A DNA stretch of 64,000 nt from Hyphobacterium marinum (GCF_036330325.1 NZ_JAZDRO010000002.1:248001-312000); one strand, 5' to 3'; positions 9,311 to 17,589 are shown, counted from the first letter of the stretch. Made by a program: numbers and translations. Notes: generated by a model not told the origin, from the letters alone.

Positions 9311-9345
9311 ACGCCCGGTCCGGACACGGACCGGGCGTTTTTCTT
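9311..9345 (+). terminator. Rho-independent terminator of carD
   Basis: A perfect 12-base-pair GC-rich stem (ACGCCCGGTCCG at 9311-9322, complement at 9327-9338) with a 4-base loop GACA, followed by a run of T. It lies 26 bases after the carD stop and ends carD transcription before rpoH. Confidence 0.93.
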
Positions 9346-9371
9346 TCATGCCATTGATCCGTCCGGCGGGC

Positions 9372-9389
9372 GCCTGCGTATGAGCAGGC
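9372..9389 (+). promoter_or_regulatory. Hairpin abutting the rpoH start codon
   Basis: GCCTGC (9372-9377) and GCAGGC (9384-9389) form a 6-bp inverted repeat with loop GTATGA, ending on the base before the rpoH ATG. The right arm covers where a ribosome binding site would sit. It could modulate rpoH translation, but the stem is short and chance cannot be excluded. Confidence 0.35.
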
Positions 9390-10286
9390 ATGGAGGCTCA
9401 CACACAACCCCGGGCGGCCGACACATCCGCCGATCCTGAGCGCCGCTTCATCAAGCGCGCGATGCAGGAAGACCTGCTCGAACGCGAGGAAGAGCAGGAT
9501 CTCGCCTTTCGCTGGCGCGACCAGAAGGACGAACGCGCCCTGCATGCCCTGACCCAGGCCTATATGCGGCTGGTCATCGCGATGGCCGCGCGCTTCCGGA
9601 AATACGGCCTGCCCATGGCCGACCTCATCCAGGAAGGCAATGTCGGGCTGATGCTGGCCGCGGCGAAGTTCGAACCGGGCCGCGACGTCCGGTTTTCGAC
9701 CTACGCCTCCTGGTGGATACGGTCCTCGATCCAGGACTATGTCCTGCGCAACTGGTCGATCGTGCGCACCGGAACGACCTCGGCGCAGAAATCCCTGTTC
9801 TTCAACCTGCGCCGCGTGCGGGCGATGATCGCAGACGCGGGCGGCGGCATGATGACCCCGGAAAACCGGGCGCGCACCGCCCGCCTGTTGAAAGTCCGCG
9901 AGGAAGACGTCGACACCATGACCGCGCGCCTGTCGGCGGCTGACCGGTCGCTGAACGCGCCAACGGCGGCAGAAGGCGAACAGGAATGGCAGGACTTGCT
10001 GGCCGACGACCGGGCCACGCCCGATGAAGACGTGATGGAACGCCATGACGCGGAACGCCGCGAGGCGTGGATCGCCGACGCCATGACGGTCCTGACCGAA
10101 CGGGAACAGGCGATTATCCGCCGCCGCAAACTCGGCGAAGACACCGATACGCTCGAGGCCATCGGCAATGATCTCGGCATCTCCAAGGAGCGGGTCCGCC
10201 AGATCGAGACCCAGGCGCTGGGCAAGCTGAAAGCCGCGCTTGTCGCCCGCGTCGGCGACCCCGAAGACGCCGGGCTTATTCCTTAA
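9390..10286 (+). CDS. rpoH: RNA polymerase sigma-32 factor RpoH
   Basis: A 298-residue sigma-70 family protein. Region 2 is clear (AYMRLVIAMAARFRKYGLPM, DLIQEGNVGLMLAAAKFEP, FSTYASWWIRSSIQDYVLRN) and region 4 carries the helix-turn-helix ending in SKERVRQIETQALGKLK. QKSLFFNLRR (around residue 133) matches the RpoH box region that separates heat-shock sigma factors from RpoD. Alphaproteobacteria often carry more than one RpoH, and the copy next to carD may be the RpoHII-like one; I cannot settle that from sequence alone. The stop overlaps the convergent thermonuclease-like gene by 4 bases. Confidence 0.92.
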   Translation: MEAHTQPRAADTSADPERRFIKRAMQEDLLEREEEQDLAFRWRDQKDERALHALTQAYMRLVIAMAARFRKYGLPMADLIQEGNVGLMLAAAKFEPGRDVRFSTYASWWIRSSIQDYVLRNWSIVRTGTTSAQKSLFFNLRRVRAMIADAGGGMMTPENRARTARLLKVREEDVDTMTARLSAADRSLNAPTAAEGEQEWQDLLADDRATPDEDVMERHDAERREAWIADAMTVLTEREQAIIRRRKLGEDTDTLEAIGNDLGISKERVRQIETQALGKLKAALVARVGDPEDAGLIP

Positions 10287-11059
10287 GGGCCGACGATCTC
10301 CAGGCGTTCAGGATGGTCGATCACGATCATCGGCCCGTTGCGCCGGTGCAGCCAGCCGCGCACCCGTACGATCCGGTCCTGCATGTCTGCCAGATCAATC
10401 CCGGCATCCAGAAACCCGTCCGTATCGCCGACTGCAATCGACACGGTAAAGTCGGACCGGTAGTCGAAGCCGAAATTGAGATAGATGCGATCGCGTGTCT
10501 CGCCGACGCTGATGACCCGGCCTTCCACGATCTGCACGCTGTCGAGATAGAGCGCGAGCGTATTGGGATCAGCACTGCGGACGCCATAGGCCGGATCAGC
10601 CCATAATCCCAGCCCGGCGTCTCGCGCCGCCTGTTCGAGTGCCAGCAGGTTTGCCGCGCCAGACCGGGCCTCCGGCGTCGTGTAGACCATGGCCCAGCCT
10701 TCGGTGACCAATGACGTCGCGAGATCCCGCCCGCCGGGGAACGCCACAAAGGCCACCGCCCGCTCGTAACGGTCCCGGCGCAATTCGCCCTCATAGGACA
10801 GGGCCACGTCCTGACCCGCCGCGAGCCGGCGCAACGCGTCATTGGCCTCGGCATGGAGCGGTTCGCCTTCGTCCGGCTGGCGGATACCGGCGATGCGCAC
10901 GTTCAGCCTTTCGCCGCCATCCGTGACCACGATCAACCCGCCCGATGCCGTGACGTCGACGACCTCGCCGCGCTCACCCGCGACACGGTCCTGCGCGAGG
11001 ACCGGACCGGCAAGGATGGCGAACAGGGCCGCAAACCCGTAGAAGAGAGATCGCACCAT
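10283..11059 (-). CDS. Thermonuclease (SNase-like) family protein, partly degenerate
   Basis: A 258-residue exported protein. The ATG at 11059 gives a typical signal peptide (MVRSLFYGFAALFAILAGPVLAQ). The SNase-like fold spans about residues 25-150: VRIAGIRQPDEGEP aligns with the usual RLxGIDxPE segment, and DRYERAVAFV with the DxYGR segment. The Arg equivalents are kept, but the metal-binding Asp of GID is replaced by Arg, so catalysis is doubtful. The C-terminal 100 residues form a second beta-rich domain (IVEGRVISVGETRDRIYLNF onward) that looks OB-like. It is transcribed away from the 11080 gene with only 20 bases between start codons. Confidence 0.75.
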   Translation of the reverse strand: MVRSLFYGFAALFAILAGPVLAQDRVAGERGEVVDVTASGGLIVVTDGGERLNVRIAGIRQPDEGEPLHAEANDALRRLAAGQDVALSYEGELRRDRYERAVAFVAFPGGRDLATSLVTEGWAMVYTTPEARSGAANLLALEQAARDAGLGLWADPAYGVRSADPNTLALYLDSVQIVEGRVISVGETRDRIYLNFGFDYRSDFTVSIAVGDTDGFLDAGIDLADMQDRIVRVRGWLHRRNGPMIVIDHPERLEIVGP

Positions 11060-11079
11060 GAGCCACATGGAGACATGGA

Positions 11080-11724
11080 GTGACGCTGTCTGTCGACCTT
11101 TTCTGGTCTTTCCGCAGTCCCTACAGCTATCTCGCGACGCCGCGCCTGGTCGCTCTGGAGGCCGAATACGATCTCGATATCGCCGTGCGGCCCGTACGTC
11201 CCATCGCTCTGCGCGAACCGGACTTTTTCGAAAAACGCGGCGACCGCTGGATGGGTTATACGCTGACCGATGTGGTGCGCCTGGCCGAATTTCTTGGCCT
11301 GCCCATCGCCATGCCGAACCCTGATCCGGTCGTGATCGATCCGGCAACGCGCCGCGCCGCACAGGACCAGCCCCACCTGACCCGTCTCAACCGGCTCGCC
11401 GTCGAGGCCGTCGCGCACGGATCCGGCCTCGCCTTCCTCGACCAGGTGTCACGACTGGTCTGGTCGGGTGAGCCTTGGTCGGACGGGGACCGGCTGGCCG
11501 CGGCCGTGGCCGAATCCGGGCTGGATCTCGCCGACCTCGAGGCACGGGTCGCCGGCGATCCTGATGCCCGGGATGCCGTCATCCGAGAGAATGAATCCGC
11601 CCTGGAAACGAGTGGGCACTGGGGTGTGCCGACACTGGTCTTCGAAGGAGAACCTTTCTTTGGCCAGGACCGGATCGATCTGTGTGTGTGGCGCATGAAG
11701 CAGAAAGGCCTTCAGGCGCGCTGA
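11080..11724 (+). CDS. 2-hydroxychromene-2-carboxylate isomerase family protein (DsbA/GST-kappa fold)
   Basis: A 214-residue thioredoxin-fold protein starting with GTG at 11080, with GGAG seven bases upstream. The N-terminus (VDLFWSFRSPYSYLATPRL) is the hallmark of the HCCA isomerase / kappa glutathione transferase group, where Ser in the SPYSYL motif replaces the DsbA cysteine. GVPTLVFEGEPFFGQDRID near the C-terminus is the cis-Pro region and end of the fold. The classical member acts in naphthalene degradation with glutathione, but no aromatic pathway is nearby, so a general glutathione-dependent role is more likely. Confidence 0.88.
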   Translation: MTLSVDLFWSFRSPYSYLATPRLVALEAEYDLDIAVRPVRPIALREPDFFEKRGDRWMGYTLTDVVRLAEFLGLPIAMPNPDPVVIDPATRRAAQDQPHLTRLNRLAVEAVAHGSGLAFLDQVSRLVWSGEPWSDGDRLAAAVAESGLDLADLEARVAGDPDARDAVIRENESALETSGHWGVPTLVFEGEPFFGQDRIDLCVWRMKQKGLQAR

Positions 11725-11754
11725 CGCGCCAGGGCAACAGCTGGGAGACACCGA

Positions 11755-13077
11755 ATGATCCGGATCATGTTCATTGCCGCCGTGCTCATCGTCATCGGTG
11801 GCGGGGTCTTCCTCGTCTCATGCGGGGAAACGGCCAGGTTTGCCGAGGAAGCCGGATACGGACGATCCCCGGCCTTGCCCGAACCGCGCGAAACGCTGTT
11901 ACCGACGGTCAATATCGCACCGGCACGGGGCTGGCCTGATGGCGGTCTACCGGTTCCGGCCGACGGGCTTGCCGTTGCGCCCTTCGCCAGCGATCTCGAT
12001 CATCCGCGCTGGATCCATGTCCTGCCCAATGGCGATGTGCTGATCGCCGAGTCCAACGCGCCGGCCAATCCGCCGATCGGCGGCATCGTCGGCTTCATCG
12101 AGCGGCGCGTGATGGAGCGCGCAGGCGCACGCACCCCCAGCGCCGACCGGATCACGCTGCTGCGGGACTCAGACGGCGACGGTGTCGTCGAAACCCGCAC
12201 GGTCTTCCTGGAGAACCTGCATTCGCCCTTCGGCATGGCGCTGGTCGACGGTACGCTCTACGTCGCCAATACGAACGCCGTCGTCGCTTTCCCGTATGAG
12301 GACGGTCAGACGCGGATCGAGGCAGAAGGCACAACGCTGACCGAGCTGCCCGCCGGGCCGATTAACCGGCACTGGACGAAAAACCTGATCGCCAGCGAAG
12401 ACGGCGAACACCTCTATGTCGCAATCGGGTCGAACTCGAATATCGCCGAGAACGGTCTTGAGGCTGAAGAGGGGCGAGCCGCGATCTGGGAGATCGACCG
12501 GGCGACGGGCGAGCACCGTATCTTCGCCTCGGGCCTCAGGAACCCCGTCGGCATGGACTGGGAACCGGAGAGCGGCATTCTGTGGACCGCCGTCAATGAG
12601 CGCGACGAGCTCGGCAGCGATCTGGTCCCCGACTACATGACCTCGGTCGAAGCCGGTGATTTCTATGGCTGGCCGTGGAGCTATTTCGGGACCCGTGTCG
12701 ATACCCGCGTCGAACCGGCGCGGCCCGACATGGTGGAACGCGCCATGGTGCCCGACTATGCGCTCGGCGCGCACACAGCCTCGCTGGGTCTCGTCTTCGC
12801 CGATCAGTCCGGGCTTGGGCCACGCTGGCAGAGCGGCGTCTTCATCGGCCAGCACGGCTCGTGGAATCGCGTGCCGCACAGCGGCTACAAGGTGATCTAT
12901 ATCCCGTTTGCGGGTGGCGAACCGACGGGCGGGCCGATCGATGTGCTGACCGGCTTCCTCGACGAGGACGGGAATGCGCTCGGACGGCCTGTCGGCGTGG
13001 AGTTCGACCGGACCGGCGCGCTTCTGGTGGCAGACGATGTCGGCAACATCATCTGGCGCGTGACGCGGTCAGAGTAG
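11755..13077 (+). CDS. Sorbosone dehydrogenase-like PQQ-type beta-propeller lipoprotein
   Basis: A 440-residue exported protein. The N-terminus MIRIMFIAAVLIVIGGGVFLVSC ends in a lipobox LVSC, so it is probably a lipoprotein. The body is a six-bladed propeller of the glucose/sorbosone dehydrogenase family: LDHPRWIHVLPNGDVLIAES, RDSDGDGVVETRTVF (a calcium-binding-type loop), SGLRNPVGMDWEPESGILWT and the final blade GVEFDRTGALLVADDVGN. It would oxidise a sugar or aldehyde in the periplasm with PQQ; no PQQ synthesis gene is in the window. ATG at 11755 follows GGGAG. Confidence 0.87.
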   Translation: MIRIMFIAAVLIVIGGGVFLVSCGETARFAEEAGYGRSPALPEPRETLLPTVNIAPARGWPDGGLPVPADGLAVAPFASDLDHPRWIHVLPNGDVLIAESNAPANPPIGGIVGFIERRVMERAGARTPSADRITLLRDSDGDGVVETRTVFLENLHSPFGMALVDGTLYVANTNAVVAFPYEDGQTRIEAEGTTLTELPAGPINRHWTKNLIASEDGEHLYVAIGSNSNIAENGLEAEEGRAAIWEIDRATGEHRIFASGLRNPVGMDWEPESGILWTAVNERDELGSDLVPDYMTSVEAGDFYGWPWSYFGTRVDTRVEPARPDMVERAMVPDYALGAHTASLGLVFADQSGLGPRWQSGVFIGQHGSWNRVPHSGYKVIYIPFAGGEPTGGPIDVLTGFLDEDGNALGRPVGVEFDRTGALLVADDVGNIIWRVTRSE

Positions 13078-13845
13078 TGACCTGGCCATCGCTTCCTGGC
13101 ACCGGTCTTCCAGCGTTTTCATTGCTGTCCGGTAGGGGCCGGGTCCGTGACTGATCCGGGCAACGCCCAGACCGGCGAGACCGGCCCGGTCCGGCATGCC
13201 ATCCAACGCCATGACATTGACCGGCAGGGACACTGTTTCACAGACATCCGCGATCAGGTCCGGATGGGTGAGGCCCGGTACAAAGAAGCCGCTCGCGCCC
13301 GCCTCGGCATAGGCTGCGGCGCGGTCCAGCGCGTCAGACAGAAGCGCAGCGTGTTTCGACCGGTCGGGTTCAGCCAGGAAGTGGTCGGTTCGCGCGTTGA
13401 TGAAAAGCGGAATGCCTGCAGCGTCCGCCGCTTGGCGGATCGCGGCGATGCGGGCGGCCTGTACCTTGGTGGAGAAAAGCCCCTCTCCCGCCACGATCCT
13501 GTCCTCGAAATTGATGCCGACCGCTCCGGTCGCGATCAGGCGCGTGACGTTTGCAGCGAGCCTGTCCGGTTCGGCGGTATACCCGCCCTCGAAATCAATA
13601 CTGACCGGTACATCAACGTTCGCGGCGATCCGCTCCGCGATGGTCAGGAGGAGATCGAGCGGGATGTGCTCGCCATCCTGAAACCCTTGCGCGGCGGCAA
13701 CTGACCAACTGCCTGTCGCAACGGCCGGTGCACCGGCGGATACCGCCGCGCGGGCGCTGCCGGCATCCCAGATATTGTAAAGAACAAGCGGGTCGCCCGT
13801 GCGGTGGAGGTCAGCGAAACGCTGGGCTTTTTCGGCCTGGGTCAT
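13069..13845 (-). CDS. Isocitrate lyase/phosphoenolpyruvate mutase family protein
   Basis: A 258-residue TIM-barrel protein. LVLYNIWDAGSARAAVSAGA, PVSIDFEGGY, GAVGINFEDRI and INARTDHFL are the conserved strands of the ICL/PEPM superfamily, giving the metal-binding acidic residues and the region around the catalytic loop. It lacks the KKCGH motif of true isocitrate lyases and the length of 2-methylisocitrate lyase, so the reaction (a C-C or P-C bond lyase acting on 2-oxo acids) is unknown. Its start overlaps the ada stop (ATGA), so the two are co-transcribed. The 3' end overlaps the convergent 11755 gene by 9 bases. Confidence 0.85.
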   Translation of the reverse strand: MTQAEKAQRFADLHRTGDPLVLYNIWDAGSARAAVSAGAPAVATGSWSVAAAQGFQDGEHIPLDLLLTIAERIAANVDVPVSIDFEGGYTAEPDRLAANVTRLIATGAVGINFEDRIVAGEGLFSTKVQAARIAAIRQAADAAGIPLFINARTDHFLAEPDRSKHAALLSDALDRAAAYAEAGASGFFVPGLTHPDLIADVCETVSLPVNVMALDGMPDRAGLAGLGVARISHGPGPYRTAMKTLEDRCQEAMARSLL

Positions 13846-14921
13846 GACGCGGCACGCCTTTCTGAGGTTGCGCCAGCATAGCGGCGTTCGAGGTCAATCA
13901 GGGTCTGCTTGCGCCACAGCCCGCCGCCATAGCCGGTCAGCGTTCCGTCCGCACCGATGACGCGATGGCACGGAATGACAATGGCGATCTGGTTGGCCCC
14001 ATTGGCCCGCGCGACAGCGCGCGTCGCGGTCGGTTGACCGATCGCGGCAGCAATCTCGCCATAGCTGCGCGTTGCACCGGCCGGGATGGTCATGAGTTCG
14101 GTCCAGACCCGGCGGGTAAAATCCGTGCCATGCAGGGCGAGCGGTGTTTGGAAGTCCGCGCCTTCCCCGGCGAAAAAGCGGACCAGTTCGGCCTCGATCC
14201 TGTCTGTCACGCCTGTGCGGCCAATACCCAGATCGCCATCCACAGCCTTGCGCAGGCGCGCCAGCTCACCTTTGAGTGCCTTGCGTTCGGCAAATTCGAG
14301 CAGGTGGAGCCGGTCCGCATCGCAGACCGCCAGCATCGGACCCAGCGGCGTGTTGATGACATCGGCCTTCAGGGCCTCCCTGCCGGTGAAGGCGGCCGGC
14401 GCCTCGCCGAGCAGCCGTGCGAAGGCGGCGCGGAAAGCGCTGGCGGATTCATAACCGGCCTCGAACTGGGCCTCGACCACCTTGGCCCCGTCGCCGATGG
14501 CCTTCAGGCCTGATTTGACCCGCGACAGGCGGGCGAGCTCCAGGAAGGTCATGCCGAAATGACGCCGGAAGGCGCGCCGGACTGTGGACGGGTCGTGCCC
14601 GCGTGCGGCGATATCGCTTTCGCTCCAGCGGCGGGTGGGGTCGGCCCCAAGCGCACCGAGCAAATCGGTGACAGCTGGATCTGACCCGGCGGCCGGGGCA
14701 AGCGGATGACAGCGCTTGCAGGGGCGGAAGCCTGCTTCCAGCGCAGTGGCGACAGACTCGTAGAATCGGCAATTCTCGCGCTTCGGCTTGCGGGCCGGGC
14801 AGGTCAGGCGGCAGAAAATCCCGGTGGACGTAACGCCGACGAAGACGCGACCGTCATAGGTGGGATCGCGGCGCAGGAGCGCGTCATACAGAATGTCGTC
14901 ATGGGGAAGGGCGAACAGCAT
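13842..14921 (-). CDS. ada: Bifunctional Ada: methylphosphotriester sensor/regulator and O6-methylguanine-DNA methyltransferase
   Basis: A 359-residue protein with the full Ada layout. The N-terminal zinc-thiolate domain carries GIFCRLTCPARKPKRENCRFY and FRPCKRCHP, supplying the four zinc cysteines including the methyl-acceptor. Next is an AraC-type helix-turn-helix (DIAARGHDPSTVRRAFRRHF), then the C-terminal O6-methylguanine methyltransferase with the active-site motif VIPCHRVIG. It repairs alkylated DNA and turns on the adaptive response. No alkA or alkB is adjacent; instead it leads an operon with a PEP-mutase-like gene. ATG at 14921 is the only start that keeps the full zinc domain. Confidence 0.95.
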   Translation of the reverse strand: MLFALPHDDILYDALLRRDPTYDGRVFVGVTSTGIFCRLTCPARKPKRENCRFYESVATALEAGFRPCKRCHPLAPAAGSDPAVTDLLGALGADPTRRWSESDIAARGHDPSTVRRAFRRHFGMTFLELARLSRVKSGLKAIGDGAKVVEAQFEAGYESASAFRAAFARLLGEAPAAFTGREALKADVINTPLGPMLAVCDADRLHLLEFAERKALKGELARLRKAVDGDLGIGRTGVTDRIEAELVRFFAGEGADFQTPLALHGTDFTRRVWTELMTIPAGATRSYGEIAAAIGQPTATRAVARANGANQIAIVIPCHRVIGADGTLTGYGGGLWRKQTLIDLERRYAGATSERRAAS

Positions 14922-15016
14922 GCCCGCTGTCTAGCAGACTCGCGGACTGCGCGGCGTCTGTTTTCGGGCGTCTATTTCGGAAAAAGCCCCGGGACCCGGC
15001 GTAGAAGACAGCGGCG

Positions 15017-15109
15017 CTAGATCAACAGCCAGGCGCAGACAGCGAAAATCCCGGCGACCATGAGAAGGGAGACCGTTCCGGCCATCGGTTCGTTGCGGGG
15101 ATTATGCAT
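15017..15109 (-). CDS. 30-residue single-span membrane micropeptide
   Basis: A short frame from ATG at 15109 to TAG at 15017-15019 encodes MHNPRNEPMAG followed by a hydrophobic span (TVSLLMVAGIFAVCAWLLI). A strong ribosome site AGAAGGAAGG lies about 7 bases upstream. A clean hydrophilic head plus one predicted helix with a canonical Shine-Dalgarno is unlikely by chance. I do not recognise the family. It lies between ada and the histidine kinase, both on the same strand, but with about 95 and 190 bases of spacing, so it may be transcribed alone. Confidence 0.6.
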   Translation of the reverse strand: MHNPRNEPMAGTVSLLMVAGIFAVCAWLLI

Positions 15110-15295
15110 GGTGCAACCCTTCCTTCTGCACGGCAGTCTAGTGCGATGCCTGATTCAGAAGGGTTAACGGCGCGACGGGCCTGAAAGTTCCCGCCGCACT
15201 GCCACGGCCGGCCGGGCAGCTAAGGCCGGGCGCGGCTTCGGGTGAAACAGGCTTCGGGTCGTGACCGGCGGGGCGGAAACCACCGCGCCATAACG
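15110..15295. other. Intergenic region between micropeptide and histidine kinase
   Basis: The 374 bases from 14922 to 15295 hold only the micropeptide at 15017-15109. This remaining part is GC-rich (for example GGCCGGCCGGGC near 15205) with no convincing gene and no terminator with a T run. It should contain the micropeptide promoter, reading leftward. Confidence 0.5.
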
Positions 15296-16780
15296 CTATG
15301 CCAACGGCACTTTCAGTATACAGCGATAGCCGTCGCCGGTTTCAACGCTCACGGTGCCGCCATGTTTGAATGTGACGAGTTGTTCAATCAGAACATTGCC
15401 AAAACCACTGCTGACGACGGCCGCGGGACGATCCCCAGGGGAGGCCTGATCAGACCAGCAGATTTCCAGAACCACCTTGCCGTCCGTGCGGGATATACTC
15501 CAGCTCAGATCGACGACGCCTTCGCTCTGGCTCAACGAGCCGTATTTCGCCGAGTTGGTGGCAAGTTCATGCCAGACCAGACCCAGGTCGAATGCGAGTT
15601 CGCCCCCGACGACAATATCGCGGCCAGACAGAGCGATCCGGCCTTCGAACGGTTTGAGGGTTTCTTCGGCCAGCTCCCGCAGGCTGACCTGTTCCCACCC
15701 GCCGCGGGCAATCAGCGAGCAGGACCGTGCCATGCCGCCCAGTCGGAGTGAGTACTTTTCCTTCGCCTTGTCGAGTTCGGGGGTGCTGTCGATCGTATGG
15801 CGGAAGATCGAGTCGGCAACCTGCAACAGATTGCCGGCCCGATGCGCCAGCTCTCGCAGCAGGGTTTTCTGGTTCCGGTCCGCACAATCCTGCCGCCAGC
15901 GGGAGGAAATGATATTGGCGACCGATTGCAGGAAGGTGGCATCGGCAGCGGAGAAAGTGCGGGATTTGTCAGAATGCACGCCCAGAACGCCGAACGGGCG
16001 GCTCGTATTGCCCGCGATGACAACGGACATTCCGCTTTTGACATTGTGCTGGCGCAGCAGGAGCGGGCCTGAAAACCGCGTCTCCGTAGTCAGGTCGCTG
16101 ACCAGGACAGGCTCATTGGCGTTCAGCGTGTATCCGGCCTGGGAGTCCTGGTCGATGCCGACCCTGGCCTTGCCAACCAGCCCGTCCCGCCACCCGACGC
16201 CGGCCCGCAGATTGAGCAGGTCCGCCTCGTCGGCGAATTGCAGAACCTTGGTCATGGGGCAGTGGAGAATCCGCGCCAGAACCTCCGTAAGGGTCTGAAG
16301 AAAGTTGTCAAAGGACTCTTCGGACAGCGCGATTGAACCGAGCTCGGCCAGTGCCCGTTGCTGCTCCAGCCGGACCGTGATCTCGGTGATGTCGCGGGAG
16401 ATGATGAGATAGCCGAGACGGCTTCCGTCATCGGACCGGATGGATGTCAGCATCTCGTCCCAGACAGACAGACGGCCGGACGGGCTGTGATACCGGCCCG
16501 TGAAGCGGCCGGATCCTGCCTCATCAGCCTGCCGGGCAGCGGCGCGGGCGGTTTCGGCATCCACACCCGACCAGAATTCGAAATAGGACTGGCCGATCGC
16601 GTTTTCGGGAGCGCAGACTTCCAGGCTGTCGCAGCCGCACTGATTGATGCGCAACAACCGGCCATCGCCCGCCACCAGCTTTACGCAATCAAGACTGTGT
16701 TCGAAGAGCGAGTCATAGGTGCGGCTGCGCGCAGACAGCTCGGTGTGCGGTTCACCGATGGGCTCGATCTTCGGCTTCAT
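15296..16780 (-). CDS. PAS-GAF sensor histidine kinase (HisKA_2/HWE type)
   Basis: A 494-residue soluble kinase with no membrane span. PAS domain at about residues 20-140 (DSLFEHSLDCVKLVAGDGRL), GAF domain about 145-295 (FDNFLQTLTEVLARILHCPM onward), then the phosphoacceptor motif RELAHRAGNLLQ and the N-box WHELATNSAKYGSLS, both typical of the HWE/HisKA_2 kinases common in alphaproteobacteria. I take ATG at 16780, which has GGAGGG six bases upstream. No response regulator is adjacent, so this is an orphan kinase; the signal could be a small molecule or light, but no LOV-type cysteine motif is evident. Confidence 0.88.
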   Translation of the reverse strand: MKPKIEPIGEPHTELSARSRTYDSLFEHSLDCVKLVAGDGRLLRINQCGCDSLEVCAPENAIGQSYFEFWSGVDAETARAAARQADEAGSGRFTGRYHSPSGRLSVWDEMLTSIRSDDGSRLGYLIISRDITEITVRLEQQRALAELGSIALSEESFDNFLQTLTEVLARILHCPMTKVLQFADEADLLNLRAGVGWRDGLVGKARVGIDQDSQAGYTLNANEPVLVSDLTTETRFSGPLLLRQHNVKSGMSVVIAGNTSRPFGVLGVHSDKSRTFSAADATFLQSVANIISSRWRQDCADRNQKTLLRELAHRAGNLLQVADSIFRHTIDSTPELDKAKEKYSLRLGGMARSCSLIARGGWEQVSLRELAEETLKPFEGRIALSGRDIVVGGELAFDLGLVWHELATNSAKYGSLSQSEGVVDLSWSISRTDGKVVLEICWSDQASPGDRPAAVVSSGFGNVLIEQLVTFKHGGTVSVETGDGYRCILKVPLA

Positions 16781-16993
16781 TGCACACCCTCCGGGCAAGC
16801 GATTTTGGAATGCTGCAAGGCGTTTACGAGTACCAGTCGGCAAATCCTATCACTCTACCCATTCCCGCGCGACAGGTTTCTGGTGCGGCGAAGCGGAGGT
16901 GTTGCGCGGTCCCAGGCCCTGACTGTGATCGTGCGGGCCCGCTCAAAAACTTGTATGATTGTCCTTTGTCGTTATCAGAAGTCTCTACAACGC

Positions 16994-17070
16994 GTCCCCG
17001 TAGCTCAGCAGGATAGAGCACCAGATTCCTAATCTGGGGGTCACAGGTTCGAATCCTGTCGGGGACGCCA
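16994..17070 (+). tRNA. tRNA-Arg (anticodon CCT)
   Basis: A 77-base cloverleaf. The acceptor stem GTCCCCG pairs with CGGGGAC, discriminator G, then an encoded CCA. D arm GCTC/GAGC, anticodon stem CCAGA/TCTGG with loop TTCCTAA giving anticodon CCT, and T arm ACAGG TTCGAAT CCTGT. It reads AGG codons. It stands alone between a histidine kinase and a merR gene. Confidence 0.96.
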
Positions 17071-17087
17071 GTTCATCAAACCGGCTT

Positions 17088-17504
17088 TCAGGTCGTCGCT
17101 TCCGCGCGATCCGCGATGGACTGCAGGACCCGGCAATCGCCGACCGTCCCGCTGCCGCATGTTTCGACCACGCGCTGCAATTCCGCCCGAAGTGCCGTCA
17201 GGCGCGCGATCCGCTCGGAAATGGCTGCGACATGGCGTTTGGCAATACTGTCAGCGGCCGAGCAAGGCCTGTCGGGATCGGCCGCCAAATCCAGCAATTC
17301 GCGGATCGCCGAAAGTTCGAAACCCAACTCGCGGGCCTGGCGGATAAAGGAGAGCCGCTCCAGAGCGGCTCCGTCATAGCGGCGGTGACCACTGGCCGCG
17401 CGGGCCGGCTCCGGCATCAAGCCGTTGTGCTCATAATAGCGGATGGTTGTGACCTTGACGCCAGTACGGCGTGACAAGTCCCCGATCGCCAATGAGTTCG
17501 TCAC
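17088..17504 (-). CDS. MerR family heavy-metal-responsive regulator
   Basis: A 138-residue MerR-type protein starting with GTG at 17504 (AAGGGG upstream). Winged helix: AIGDLSRRTGVKVTTIRYYE (residues 6-25). A long dimerisation helix follows, then the metal loop CGSGTVGDC. A further cysteine at about residue 82 (DRPCSAAD) matches the position where ZntR/CadR/PbrR-type regulators have Cys and the Cu(I) sensor CueR has Ser, so a divalent ion (Zn, Cd, Pb or Co) is likely. It is divergent from a cation transporter, with one MerR promoter between them at 17517-17547. Confidence 0.9.
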   Translation of the reverse strand: MTNSLAIGDLSRRTGVKVTTIRYYEHNGLMPEPARAASGHRRYDGAALERLSFIRQARELGFELSAIRELLDLAADPDRPCSAADSIAKRHVAAISERIARLTALRAELQRVVETCGSGTVGDCRVLQSIADRAEATT

Positions 17505-17516
17505 CTGAAAAACCCC

Positions 17517-17547
17517 TTGAATCTATAGCGGCTGTAGATCGTATGTG
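17517..17547 (+). promoter_or_regulatory. MerR-type promoter/operator for the cation transporter
   Basis: A -35 box TTGAAT (17517-17522) and -10 box TATGTG (17542-17547) are separated by 19 bases, the over-long spacer typical of MerR-controlled promoters. The spacer is filled by a near-perfect dyad at 17521-17539 (ATCTATAGCGGCTGTAGAT; arms ATCTA.AGC / GCT.TAGAT). The arrangement predicts activation by the metal-bound regulator twisting the DNA. Confidence 0.88.
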
Positions 17548-17589
17548 AGGAGTCAGACGGCTTCACGCAAGACCCGGAGGGCAATCCGA

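Noticed and set aside
12160..12200. Calcium-loop sequence RDSDGDGVVE in the sorbosone dehydrogenase-like protein as a novel fusion
   Set aside because: This loop is a normal feature of that beta-propeller family.
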